DNA from: Bacillota bacterium
GTDB lineage: Bacteria > Bacillota > UBA4882 > UBA8346
Length of the DNA stretch: 7,594 bases
NCBI GenBank assembly: GCA_003501365.1
Contig: DNPP01000036.1
Coordinates: 1 to 7,594 of the forward strand
Reading direction: 5' to 3'
Positions 1-7,177 of this stretch are shown here, one piece after another; position 1 is the first letter of the stretch; each line of letters starts with the position of its first letter. Made by a program: the position numbers and the translations under genes. Below the pieces are notes generated by a model. The model was given only the letters and a program-made list of their open reading frames with translations, was not told the DNA's origin and did no database searches.

Positions 1-1119
1 ATGATCGCAATGATTATCGCTATTTTGGTTTCCTTAAGTATCTCGAATCCTTTACATGATATGCGGGAAGTCATGAAAAATGCCGAAGTCGGTAATCTTG
101 CCGCTAAAGTTGCGATTAAGACCCAGGATGAGTTGGCTGAAGTCGGTAACAGTTTTAATCGAATGATCGAAAAGATTGGTAACCTGATAATTGAGACTCA
201 AAAAGCGATTAATGAAATGTTGGAACGGAGCACGATCTTAGAGGATAGCTCGGATCAGTCTGCCAAAACCGCAGAAAGTATAGCGGTGGCGATGGATCAA
301 ATTACTAAAGGAACGATGGGACAGACCCGTGAAACGGAGAAGTCCTCCCAACAATTATCCGATCTTTCAACCCAAATTGAAAATGTTGTTACGGAAGCCA
401 GTGATGTTGAACGGATTACCGATAATGCCAAAAATTTGAGTTCGCGGTCCAAAGGGGCGGTTGAGCAATTGATCCAAAGGACGGACGATACGGATAAAAT
501 AACAACGAATATTATCAAAGATATTAATGAACTGCAGAAAAGTGCCGACGAGATCCGCCACGTCACCGAAGTTATTACCAATATCTCAGAACAAACCAAC
601 TTGTTAGCCCTAAATGCATCCATCGAAGCAGCCAGGGCGGGAGAAATGGGTCGGGGTTTTGCCGTGGTCGCTGAAGAAGTAAATACTCTTGCGGTACAAT
701 CCCGTGAAGCCGCTAAAACTATTAATAATATTGTGAAGGTAATTGAAACCAAGACTGCTAATTCTACCCAAACGGCGGAAGCCGCCTATTTAATCTTGGT
801 TGACCAAAGGGCGGCGGTTCATCTTACACAGGAAGCATTTGACCAGATTATTAGTTCAATGGACACAGTCGCGGAAAAAATTATCAAAGTTAATGAAATG
901 ATTAATAGTATTAATGGTGTAAAAGATTTGACCGTTGAATCGATGGGCAATATCAGCTCGATTTCCCAAGAAACAGCGGCCTCTGCGGAAGAAGTACTGG
1001 CGGCCTCTGAAGAGCAAACTGCTTCAGCGGAACAACTTAAAGAAATGGCGGTAAGTTTGCGGCGGATGGCTGAACAATTAGTAACTGACGTAACCAAATT
1101 TCGAATTATTGCCGAATGA
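1..1119 (+). CDS. Methyl-accepting chemotaxis protein, C-terminal part (5' end off window)
   Basis: This is a chemoreceptor that would pass ligand binding across the membrane to CheA/CheW. The visible 372 residues begin inside a transmembrane helix (about residues 1-14, mostly I, A, M, V and L). A HAMP domain follows (about 15-70, with the typical NPL entry and a DELAEVGNSFNRM second helix), then a long coiled-coil signalling domain. The hairpin tip is unmistakable: ISEQTNLLALNASIEAARAG (195-214) followed by GRGFAVVAEEV (217-227). Paired Glu/Gln residues near QETAASAEEV and ASEEQTASAEQ (about 322-345) are probable CheR/CheB methylation sites. There is no C-terminal NWETF-like pentapeptide. 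The helix arms on either side of the tip are roughly 20-22 heptads by rough count. The first transmembrane helix and extracellular sensor are missing, so the gene very probably starts upstream of the window and the ATG at base 1 is internal. The ligand cannot be inferred. Stop TGA is at 1117-1119. Confidence 0.93.
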   Translation: MIAMIIAILVSLSISNPLHDMREVMKNAEVGNLAAKVAIKTQDELAEVGNSFNRMIEKIGNLIIETQKAINEMLERSTILEDSSDQSAKTAESIAVAMDQITKGTMGQTRETEKSSQQLSDLSTQIENVVTEASDVERITDNAKNLSSRSKGAVEQLIQRTDDTDKITTNIIKDINELQKSADEIRHVTEVITNISEQTNLLALNASIEAARAGEMGRGFAVVAEEVNTLAVQSREAAKTINNIVKVIETKTANSTQTAEAAYLILVDQRAAVHLTQEAFDQIISSMDTVAEKIIKVNEMINSINGVKDLTVESMGNISSISQETAASAEEVLAASEEQTASAEQLKEMAVSLRRMAEQLVTDVTKFRIIAE

Positions 1120-1157
1120 TCGGTTTTATCGCTATTCCTATTCCTATCTCAATAATT

Positions 1158-1214
1158 GTTACTACTAAGTGGCTTTCAATTTGATAATAATGTAAGAAAC
1201 AACTTAGTAGTAAC
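1158..1214. repeat. Perfect 13-bp inverted repeat between convergent genes
   Basis: The arm GTTACTACTAAGT (1158-1170) is the exact reverse complement of ACTTAGTAGTAAC (1202-1214), with a 31-base AT-rich loop between them. It lies between the stop codons of the chemoreceptor (+) and the helicase (-), where a shared bidirectional terminator would be expected. However, the arms have only 4 G/C of 13, the loop is long and neither side has a T-run, so it is a poor intrinsic terminator. No flanking target-site duplication is visible. It could be a small palindromic element, a processing or RNA-stability hairpin, or a protein-binding site. Confidence 0.6.
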
Positions 1215-1240
1215 TAACTTTGTCGAAAGAGCGGTGATTC

Positions 1241-2857
1241 TTATTTTGCATTGGCTTTTTCGACATTTATTTTGCGGCCGTTTATTTTTTGATTCTTTAA
1301 ATTGGCTATAACCTCATTGGCGAAGTTATGCGGGATCTCCACAAAAGTAAATTTATCATAAATATTGATATCGCCAACAAGCTTTTCTGGAAGACCGGCG
1401 CAGGAGTTAAGCGCTTGAATAAGCTGTTTTGGCTGAATTTTAATATCACGGCCGGCATTAATAAACAGTCGTGCCATGGTTTTGTCTTCGGCAAAGGTAT
1501 CATGCTCATGGTGATTTAAATCCGCCAATGCCTGAGAATCGTTTGGCTGGATGGCCATTTTTAAGAAAGCTGCCGCAATGTCCAGAGTGGTTAAATCGTT
1601 CTCTTGACCGTTCGGCAAACTGGTATCTTCCAAGAAGTTTTCTACAGCGGCGATATACTTTGCCAAATGGCCGTCGGCCATAGTAGTCTTTAAATTTTCC
1701 AAAGTATGGTTGATTTTATTATCTTCAACATCCACCAGTGAAGGCGGCTTTTGGGGTAAAATCACCGATTTGGTGTATCTTTGAATATCTTTTAGCTTGT
1801 ATATCTCACGGCCGGATATAAAAGTAAATGCCTTGCCGGTTTTGCCGGCGCGGCCTGTTCTACCGATTCGATGAACATAATACTCTTCGTCGTTAGGAAG
1901 ATCGTAATTAAAGACCGCTTCGATATCATCAACATCAATCCCACGGGCAGCCACATCGGTAGCGATCAAAATATCGATAAGCCCCTTCCTGAATTTAGCC
2001 ATTACTTTATCGCGTTGAGCCTGCCGCATATCGCCGTGAAGCGCCTCGGCCATGTAGCCTCGGGACTGTAAATGGGAAGTGAGTTCGTCGACTCTTCGCT
2101 TGGTATTGCAAAATACCAGGGATAATTTGATATTGTTGGCGTCGATTATTCTGGCAAGAACATCTAATTTAGCAGGTTCTCTGACTTCAACATAGAATTG
2201 TTCAATTTCGGGGACAGTTAACTGTTGATGTACAGCCTTAATGATAATAGGATTTTTCTGATATTTGGCGGTTAAATCTAAAATTTCCTTGGGCATTGTA
2301 GCCGAGAAAAGAATGGTTTGCTTTTGTTCCGGTACCTTTTGCAGGATGATGTCGATATCTTCGCGGAAACCCATATTGAGCATCTCATCGGCTTCATCCA
2401 GGATTAGCATTCGTAAATTTGTTAGCTTAAGGGTATTTCTTCGCATGTGGTCCATAATCCGTCCGGGTGTGCCGATAATAATCTGGGGATGCAATTTGAG
2501 GGCGCTAATTTGGCGATCAATCGGTTGACCGCCATAGATCGGTAATATTTTTACCCCCCGTTTGTACTTCGACACATTTTTTAATTCTTCAGACGACTGG
2601 ATAGCCAGTTCTCTGGTGGGACAAAGGATCAAAACTTGAATTCCCTGAGTCTCGGGGCTTAGCATCTCAATGGCCGGAATTCCAAAAGCACAAGTTTTAC
2701 CAGTGCCGGTCTGAGCTTGACCAATTACATCGCTGCCGGTTAAAATATGAGGTATCGATTGGGATTGGATCGGGGTTGCTTCTTCAAATCCCATTTCAGC
2801 AATGGATTTTTGGACCTCTTTTGATAAGTTTAAATCGGAAAAAACCAAATTTTTCAT
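1241..2857 (-). CDS. deaD: DEAD-box ATP-dependent RNA helicase (DeaD/CshA type) with DbpA RNA-binding domain
   Basis: This is a cytoplasmic ATP-dependent RNA helicase, of a family acting in ribosome assembly, mRNA turnover and cold adaptation. All core motifs are intact in 538 residues: Q motif around GFEEATPIQ (23-31), motif I AQTGTGKT (48-55), Ia PTRELA (80-85), Ib TPGR (130-133), II DEAD (154-157), III SAT (185-187), IV VFCNT (248-252), V ATDVAARGID (299-308) and VI HRIGRTGRAG (329-338). Residues about 385-440 resemble the helical dimerisation region of CsdA/CshA. Residues about 461-535 (MARLFINAGR through INGRKINVEKA) are a DbpA-type RNA-binding domain. The length lies between Bacillus YxiN (about 480) and E. 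coli DeaD (about 630). Family is certain; deaD rather than dbpA or cshA is a best guess from the middle region and the general core. The ATG start is supported by AAAGGAT (2864-2870) seven bases upstream. It is monocistronic, with its own promoter region at 2926-3002. Confidence 0.95.
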   Translation of the reverse strand: MKNLVFSDLNLSKEVQKSIAEMGFEEATPIQSQSIPHILTGSDVIGQAQTGTGKTCAFGIPAIEMLSPETQGIQVLILCPTRELAIQSSEELKNVSKYKRGVKILPIYGGQPIDRQISALKLHPQIIIGTPGRIMDHMRRNTLKLTNLRMLILDEADEMLNMGFREDIDIILQKVPEQKQTILFSATMPKEILDLTAKYQKNPIIIKAVHQQLTVPEIEQFYVEVREPAKLDVLARIIDANNIKLSLVFCNTKRRVDELTSHLQSRGYMAEALHGDMRQAQRDKVMAKFRKGLIDILIATDVAARGIDVDDIEAVFNYDLPNDEEYYVHRIGRTGRAGKTGKAFTFISGREIYKLKDIQRYTKSVILPQKPPSLVDVEDNKINHTLENLKTTMADGHLAKYIAAVENFLEDTSLPNGQENDLTTLDIAAAFLKMAIQPNDSQALADLNHHEHDTFAEDKTMARLFINAGRDIKIQPKQLIQALNSCAGLPEKLVGDINIYDKFTFVEIPHNFANEVIANLKNQKINGRKINVEKANAK

Positions 2858-2925
2858 GATGAAATCCTTTATTTTATTTTTTATAAAAAAACCAATATAG
2901 CGATTTTAGGCGACATGTATCTATA

Positions 2926-2954
2926 ATTATAGGAGTTTTTGGTTTGAATAGCAA
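2926..2954 (-). promoter_or_regulatory. Candidate proximal promoter of the helicase
   Basis: On the minus strand, TTGCTA (2954-2949, 4 of 6 to the -35 consensus) is separated by exactly 17 bases from a perfect TATAAT (2931-2926). Transcription would start near 2919, giving a leader of about 60 bases before the helicase ATG. The -10 lies in the palindrome TATAATTATA. This is a prediction from consensus matching only. Confidence 0.5.
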
Positions 2955-2973
2955 TCATTAAAGTAGAATAGTA

Positions 2974-3002
2974 ATAAAAGTGTTATCTACGAAAATTGTC
3001 AA
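2974..3002 (-). promoter_or_regulatory. Candidate distal promoter of the helicase
   Basis: A perfect TTGACA (3002-2997, minus strand) is followed after 17 bases by TTTTAT (2979-2974, 4 of 6 matches to TATAAT). It lies about 50 bases downstream of the pot operon terminator and about 20 bases upstream of the proximal candidate. If used, it gives a leader of about 110 bases. Either or both sites may be active. Confidence 0.5.
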
Positions 3003-3054
3003 GCGAAAAATAGCAGCGAATTTCGTTGGGATTAATTAAGCCGTTTAATAAACA

Positions 3055-3079
3055 AAAAGCCGTCAATTTGACGGCTTTT
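3055..3079 (-). terminator. Rho-independent terminator of the potABCD operon
   Basis: The arms AAAAGCCGTCAA (3055-3066) and TTGACGGCTTTT (3068-3079) are perfectly complementary around one central base, so the real loop would be a few bases. On the minus strand the stem is followed by a T-rich run (TTTTTGTTTATT). It starts 11 bases after the potD stop codon, as expected for the end of this operon. The plus side has only four T, so it is mainly a minus-strand terminator. Confidence 0.9.
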
Positions 3080-3090
3080 CCAGTCGGGTT

Positions 3091-4134
3091 TTATTCGGAT
3101 TTTATTTCTGTCCAAATTTTATCCATTAGTTTAATCGTTGTGCCTAAATTGACGAAAATCTCGGACTTGGTAAGATCCTGCGGTAAGGGATAGGCGGAAC
3201 GATTATGGGTAATACCGGCGGGGAGTCGTTTTACCGCCTCGGTATGGGGCGAAGCATAGCCGATATAATCGGCGTTCTTATAGGCCACGTCCGTCTGGCA
3301 CATATAGTTGATAAACATTTCCGCCTCTTTTTTATGGGGTGACACTTTGGGAATAACCATGGCGTCAAACCAATAATTGGATCCTTCTTTTGGAATCACA
3401 TAATCCAAGTCTTTGTTTTCCCTTATGCAATAGAAGGCGTCACCGGACCAAACCAAAGCTAACGCGGCTTCGCCGGCAATCATCTTATCCTTGACTTCAT
3501 CAACCACATAGGCCAAGACCAAGGGCTTCTGTTCGATTAAGGCTTTTTTAGCCGCTTCCAGTTCGGCCGGATTTTTACTATTCAAAGAATAACCAAGCAT
3601 TTTTAGGGCGATACCAACACTATCTCGTTGACTGTCCAGCATTAAAATTTGTTTGGCATATTTTTTATCCCAGAGTATTCGCCAGCTGTCCGGCTTGCCG
3701 TTGACCATTTTCTTGTTGTAAAGTATACCCACAGTACCCCACATATAAGGGATTGAGTATTCGTTTTTCGGATCATAACCGAGATTACGATAATTGGTGC
3801 CAATGTATTTATAATTCGGGATATTATGAAAATCCAGTTTGTCAAGCATGCCTTCATCGATCATCCGTTTAATCATATAATCCGAAGGAATTGCCACATC
3901 ATAATGGCCGCCGCCTACTTTTAATTTTACATACATGTCTTCATTGGTAGTGAAAGTATCATAATTGACTTTGATGTGAAATTTTTTCTCGAAATTTTTC
4001 AAAACAGACTCATCGATATAATCTCCCCAGTTGTAAACATTGATCTCTTTTTTGGGCTTGCCGCAACCTGTAATGAAGAGAGCGCAAGCCAGAATGGCTA
4101 CAACAAGTACCAAATGAATAAGTTTCTTAGACAT
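3091..4134 (-). CDS. potD: Spermidine/putrescine ABC transporter substrate-binding lipoprotein PotD
   Basis: This is the extracytoplasmic receptor of the polyamine importer, which binds putrescine or spermidine and delivers it to PotB/PotC. From ATG 4134 the protein has 347 residues, matching E. coli PotD (348). A basic N-terminus (MSKK) and hydrophobic stretch lead to the lipobox ITGC (21-24), so Cys24 should be lipidated and the protein anchored to the membrane, as in Gram-positives. The mature protein opens with INVYNWGDYIDESVL, the usual PotD start. Later come LDSQRD (166-171), WSGDAFY (229-235) and YWFDAMVIP (254-262), aligning with the Asp, Trp and Trp-x-Asp positions that contact polyamine in PotD. 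A longer reading from TTG at 4140 is less likely, since AAGGAGG (4142-4148) would be only one base away from TTG but is seven from the ATG. The gene overlaps the end of potC by 8 bases and is the last of the operon. Substrate choice within the polyamines is inferred, not shown. Confidence 0.95.
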   Translation of the reverse strand: MSKKLIHLVLVVAILACALFITGCGKPKKEINVYNWGDYIDESVLKNFEKKFHIKVNYDTFTTNEDMYVKLKVGGGHYDVAIPSDYMIKRMIDEGMLDKLDFHNIPNYKYIGTNYRNLGYDPKNEYSIPYMWGTVGILYNKKMVNGKPDSWRILWDKKYAKQILMLDSQRDSVGIALKMLGYSLNSKNPAELEAAKKALIEQKPLVLAYVVDEVKDKMIAGEAALALVWSGDAFYCIRENKDLDYVIPKEGSNYWFDAMVIPKVSPHKKEAEMFINYMCQTDVAYKNADYIGYASPHTEAVKRLPAGITHNRSAYPLPQDLTKSEIFVNLGTTIKLMDKIWTEIKSE

Positions 4135-4930
4135 TTCCAAGCCTCCTTGAATTATTTGAATTTTGTTGTCTGGACATCAAAACATTGACAATAATTAACA
4201 AGATTAATACGCAAACAAACATCAAGGTAGAAAGGGCATTTATTTTTGGATTGATGCCGCGGCGAGCCATGGAATAAATGGTAATTGAAAGATTGGATAC
4301 CCCGGAACCGGTAGTAAAAAAGCTAATCACAAAGTCATCCAAAGACAAAGTGAACGATAATAAAAGTCCAGTGATGACGCCCGGCATGATCTCGGGTAAA
4401 ATAATCTTATGAAACCCTTGATTGGGAGTCGCGCCTAGATCCAGTGCCGCCTCATACAGACTTTTGTCCAGTTGTTTAATTCGGGGCAGAACCGACAGAA
4501 TGACATAAGGAATATTAAAGGTAATATGCGACAATAATAAGGTGGCGAAACCCAGGCGAATATGCAGAAATATAAACAATAGCATAAATGAGATCCCAGT
4601 GACGATATCCGGATTTAAAACCGGAATATAGGTTAAATTCATGGCGGCGGACTGGGGTAGACTTTTCATATTATGAATCCCGAAGGCAGCGGCGGTCCCA
4701 ACTACTGTAGCAACCAACGATGCCGCCACGCCGATTATTATCGAATAATACAATGAAGCCAAAATATGGCGATCTTGAAACATATCAAGGTACCATTGGA
4801 AAGTGAAGCCGTCCCAACTCCCGCGGGAACGGGAACTATTAAATGAGTACAAGGCCAATACAATGATGGGAGCATATAGAAATACAAACATTAGAAAAAG
4901 GTAACCACGTTTAAAAAATCCGGTCACCAC
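4127..4930 (-). CDS. potC: Spermidine/putrescine ABC transporter permease PotC
   Basis: This is the second membrane permease of the polyamine importer, which pairs with PotB to form the channel. It has 267 residues (E. coli PotC 264) and a membrane-protein profile: hydrophobic spans near residues 9-29, 61-84, 109-128, 130-148, 183-203 and 234-252. The cytoplasmic EAA loop that docks on the ATPase is clear at about 160-184 (EAALDLGATP, ending LPEIMPG). SLDDFVISFFTTG (196-208) is typical of PotC. The start is a GTG at 4930; a second GTG follows at 4927. AAGGTGG (4937-4943) is 6 bases from the first and 9 from the second, so the choice is open by one codon. The overlap with potB is 7 bases (4 if the second GTG is used), and with potD 8 bases, pointing to translational coupling. 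Confidence 0.95.
   Translation of the reverse strand: MVTGFFKRGYLFLMFVFLYAPIIVLALYSFNSSRSRGSWDGFTFQWYLDMFQDRHILASLYYSIIIGVAASLVATVVGTAAAFGIHNMKSLPQSAAMNLTYIPVLNPDIVTGISFMLLFIFLHIRLGFATLLLSHITFNIPYVILSVLPRIKQLDKSLYEAALDLGATPNQGFHKIILPEIMPGVITGLLLSFTLSLDDFVISFFTTGSGVSNLSITIYSMARRGINPKINALSTLMFVCVLILLIIVNVLMSRQQNSNNSRRLGNV
4142..4148 (-). promoter_or_regulatory. Ribosome binding site that fixes the potD start
   Basis: AAGGAGG on the minus strand lies within the 3' end of potC. It is seven bases from ATG 4134 and one base from the alternative TTG 4140. This favours the ATG and a 347-residue PotD. Confidence 0.85.
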
Positions 4931-5748
4931 AGACCGCCACCTTCCTGATGAGTTTCATACTGTGACGCAAATCCCATGCTGACCAAAATAATAAGCATCA
5001 TAATAATGGAAATGGCGGAACCGAAATTCCAGTCACCGGTGGTTAAGAATTGCTCTTCAATGAGATTACCAATGAGGGTATATTGACCGCCGCCTAGTAA
5101 TCTGGAGATTACAAAGGTAGTAACCGAAGGCATAAAGACCATAGTGATTCCTGAAGTAACACCTGGTAAACTTAGTGGAAAAATAACTTTGCGGAAGGTA
5201 TAAAGCGGATTGGCGCCCAAATCCTCGGCGGCTTCAATTAATCGATGATCCATCTTACTCAATACGGAATATATCGGTAGAACCATAAACGGGAGAAAAT
5301 TATAGACCATACCCATAATCACGGCAAAATCGTTATAAAGCAGATTTAAAGGAGGTAATCCGATATAGCCTAACAGCATATTGATGATACCTTTTTTCTC
5401 CAATAAAGTTAACCAAGCATAGGTCCGGACTAAAAAATTCATCCACATCGGCAATACCATCAATAAAATCATGGTGCTTTTAAAATTTAACTTGCGGTCC
5501 GCTAGAATCATGGCTGCAGGGTAACCCAGAAGCAAACAAAGAAAGGTGCTTTCGGCGGCCAGTATTAAGGACCGGATTAAGACTTTAATATAAACGGGTT
5601 CGCCAAATCTTTTAAAATTGGCAAGTGTAATCACAACCCCTTTGGAATCCTTGATGGTTAATCCAAAATAAAATAAAAGAATTAGGGGGACAACAGTAAA
5701 AATAACAATCCAAAAAATATATGGATAAGCAGCCCAGTTTTTTTTCAT
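4924..5748 (-). CDS. potB: Spermidine/putrescine ABC transporter permease PotB
   Basis: This is the first membrane permease of the polyamine importer. Its 274 residues match E. coli PotB in length. Hydrophobic spans lie near residues 10-30, 59-82, 92-115, 140-163, 197-215 and 245-262. The EAA loop is at about 172-196 (EAAEDLGANP, ending FPLSLPG) and would contact PotA. The motif MWMNFLVRTYAW (101-112) is characteristic of PotB-type permeases. The short tail after the last helix (residues about 263-274) is Gly/Glu/His-rich. The start ATG overlaps the potA stop as ATGA (5748-5745). AAGGTGA (5756-5762) inside the end of potA is seven bases from it, so translation is probably coupled to PotA. Confidence 0.95.
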   Translation of the reverse strand: MKKNWAAYPYIFWIVIFTVVPLILLFYFGLTIKDSKGVVITLANFKRFGEPVYIKVLIRSLILAAESTFLCLLLGYPAAMILADRKLNFKSTMILLMVLPMWMNFLVRTYAWLTLLEKKGIINMLLGYIGLPPLNLLYNDFAVIMGMVYNFLPFMVLPIYSVLSKMDHRLIEAAEDLGANPLYTFRKVIFPLSLPGVTSGITMVFMPSVTTFVISRLLGGGQYTLIGNLIEEQFLTTGDWNFGSAISIIMMLIILVSMGFASQYETHQEGGGLW

Positions 5749-6791
5749 GAGGCCATCACCTTTTTCATGATGTGGATATCGAAAGGATCAATATTTAGTC
5801 CTACATTCATCCCGACCGGCTGCAAGCGGGTGCTGTGAATAATCCAATTGATGTTTTGGGCGAAAACCACCATCTCATAATGAACACCCTTAAAGATGGC
5901 GGATTTAACTATTCCATTGAAAATCCCCTCGGATTCTTTAACAATTTTCAGGTCCTCCGGCCGTATGACGACATCCACAACTTCATTGCGAAAGAAGCCC
6001 TTGTCAGTACAGCGCACATTTTTTCCTGCCAGTTCGACTTGAAAGTCCTCCAGCATCACTCCGGTGACGATATTGCTTTCACCGATAAAACCGGCCACAA
6101 AAGAGTTAACCGGTTCATTATAGACAATTTCCGGATCACCAATTTGCTGAATTTGACCTTGATTCATTACAACTATCGTGTCCGACATCGTTAAGGCTTC
6201 TTCCTGGTCATGGGTTACATAGACAAAAGTAATGCCCAGACGCTTTTGCATGGCCTTAAGTTCTAATTGCATTTCTTTGCGCAGTTGTAAATCAAGAGCA
6301 CCCAGTGGTTCATCCAAGAGCAATACTTCGGGCTCATTGACCAAGGCCCGAGCGATCGCAATGCGTTGCTGCTGACCGCCGCTTAATGAATTAACCGAAC
6401 GTTTTTCAAAACCTGTTAAGGCGACTAATTCCAATATCGAGCTGACTTTTTTTTCAATGTCGCTGTGGTCCATTTTTTTTATTTTAAGTCCGAAAGCGAT
6501 ATTCTCATAAACGTTCATATGAGGAAATAAGGCGTATTTTTGAAAAACGGTATTTACTTTACGTTTATAAGGCGGCAGATTATTGATATTGACGCCTTCG
6601 AAAATAATTTCACCTTTCGAAGGGTGTTCAAATCCGCCGATCACCCGTAAGGTAGTAGTTTTTCCACAGCCACTGGGGCCGAGCATTGTGAGAAATTCAT
6701 TTTTAGTAATATGCAAGGTGATATCTGTTATGGCTTCGCTTCCGTTATAATCTTTAGAAACGTTATATAAGCTAATTAAGGCATCCGCCAT
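5745..6791 (-). CDS. potA: Spermidine/putrescine ABC transporter ATP-binding protein PotA
   Basis: This is the cytoplasmic ATPase that powers polyamine import through PotB/PotC. All ABC motifs are intact in 348 residues: Walker A GPSGCGKT (38-45), Q-loop Gln84 in VFQKYALFPHM, signature LSGGQQQR (136-143), Walker B VLLLDEP (156-162), D-loop LGALD (163-167) and switch His194 in THDQEEA. The C-terminal part (about 240-345, with VVDVVIRPEDLKIV and a TRLQPVGMNV stretch) is the regulatory TOBE-like domain of this subfamily. The protein is somewhat shorter than E. coli PotA (378) and no domain is lost. It is the first gene of the operon. GGAGG (6799-6803) stands seven bases before the ATG, and a TTGACA promoter lies at 6854-6883. 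No polyamine-responsive regulator gene (for example of the PuuR type, often found upstream in other Bacillota) is visible next to it. Confidence 0.96.
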   Translation of the reverse strand: MADALISLYNVSKDYNGSEAITDITLHITKNEFLTMLGPSGCGKTTTLRVIGGFEHPSKGEIIFEGVNINNLPPYKRKVNTVFQKYALFPHMNVYENIAFGLKIKKMDHSDIEKKVSSILELVALTGFEKRSVNSLSGGQQQRIAIARALVNEPEVLLLDEPLGALDLQLRKEMQLELKAMQKRLGITFVYVTHDQEEALTMSDTIVVMNQGQIQQIGDPEIVYNEPVNSFVAGFIGESNIVTGVMLEDFQVELAGKNVRCTDKGFFRNEVVDVVIRPEDLKIVKESEGIFNGIVKSAIFKGVHYEMVVFAQNINWIIHSTRLQPVGMNVGLNIDPFDIHIMKKVMAS

Positions 6792-6853
6792 TATTAATCC
6801 TCCACTAAGAAATTATCAAAAAAATTTTAAGTTGGGATCAACAAACCAAATCA

Positions 6854-6883
6854 ATTATTATTACAAAAACATCAAAATGTCAA
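6854..6883 (-). promoter_or_regulatory. Candidate promoter of the potABCD operon
   Basis: On the minus strand, a perfect TTGACA (6883-6878) is followed after 18 bases by AATAAT (6859-6854, 5 of 6 matches to TATAAT). The predicted start is near 6847, leaving a leader of about 55 AT-rich bases before the potA ATG. I see no clear riboswitch fold in that leader. Confidence 0.6.
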
Positions 6884-7067
6884 TAATTCTTCGGAAATAT
6901 TCGGATGAAAATTACATGACAAATAGACTTTTTTCGAAATGAAATTCAAAATAAAACTATCTCCGCTTAGAACAACGCTATTTTACTTCAACAGCAGGGG
7001 GGTTAATCACGGACCGGGTTTCGCCAATTGCGGGTGGAAAGCTAATCATTATTGACGAAGGGAGCGG

Positions 7068-7096
7068 TTGACAAATAATTTTTAACCAAGTAATAT
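7068..7096 (+). promoter_or_regulatory. Candidate promoter of the YezD-like gene
   Basis: A perfect TTGACA (7068-7073) is followed after exactly 17 bases by TAATAT (7091-7096, 4 of 6 matches to TATAAT). A second weaker pair overlaps it: TTGACG (7052-7057), 16 bases, then AATAAT (7074-7079). The predicted start near 7103 gives a leader of about 75 bases before the ATG at 7178. Confidence 0.55.
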
Positions 7097-7177
7097 GTAA
7101 TTAGGTAGATAATATTAAGGAAGCTTTTCGTTCATAAGTAGGAACAGGCAGAAGTCGTATAGGTGGCGTTATTGTTG

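Larger units (their letters stand above)
6804..7177. other. Divergent intergenic region between potA and the small YezD-like gene
   Basis: This stretch of about 370 bases carries two divergent promoters: the pot promoter near its left end and the small gene's promoter near its right end. The part from about 6804 to 6960 is very AT-rich. The part from about 6985 to 7067 is visibly richer in G, with a run of six G (6997-7002), and has no recognised feature. The only plus-strand reading frame of note (ATG 6939 to TGA 7055, 38 codons) lacks a ribosome site and family resemblance. I recognise no riboswitch, tRNA or repeat family here. Confidence 0.6.

Noticed and set aside
297..1097. Long antisense reading frames within the chemoreceptor gene
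   Set aside because: They are shadows of the coiled-coil coding sequence, which is clearly the real gene, and show no family features of their own.
2877..2890. Palindrome of six T, AT and six A before the helicase
   Set aside because: It is simple low-complexity AT sequence, too weak in base composition to suggest a specific site.
2881..2916. Eleven-codon minus-strand leader reading frame (MSPKIAILVFL) before the helicase
   Set aside because: It has no Shine-Dalgarno sequence and would begin within a few bases of the predicted transcript start. Short frames like this are common by chance.
5835..6194. Plus-strand 119-codon frame antisense to potA
   Set aside because: It lies wholly inside potA, whose TOBE and ABC domains explain the sequence. 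It has no ribosome site or recognised domain.
6939..7055. Plus-strand reading frame of 38 codons in the potA upstream region
   Set aside because: It has no ribosome binding site, no recognised similarity, and ends inside the promoter region of the next gene.
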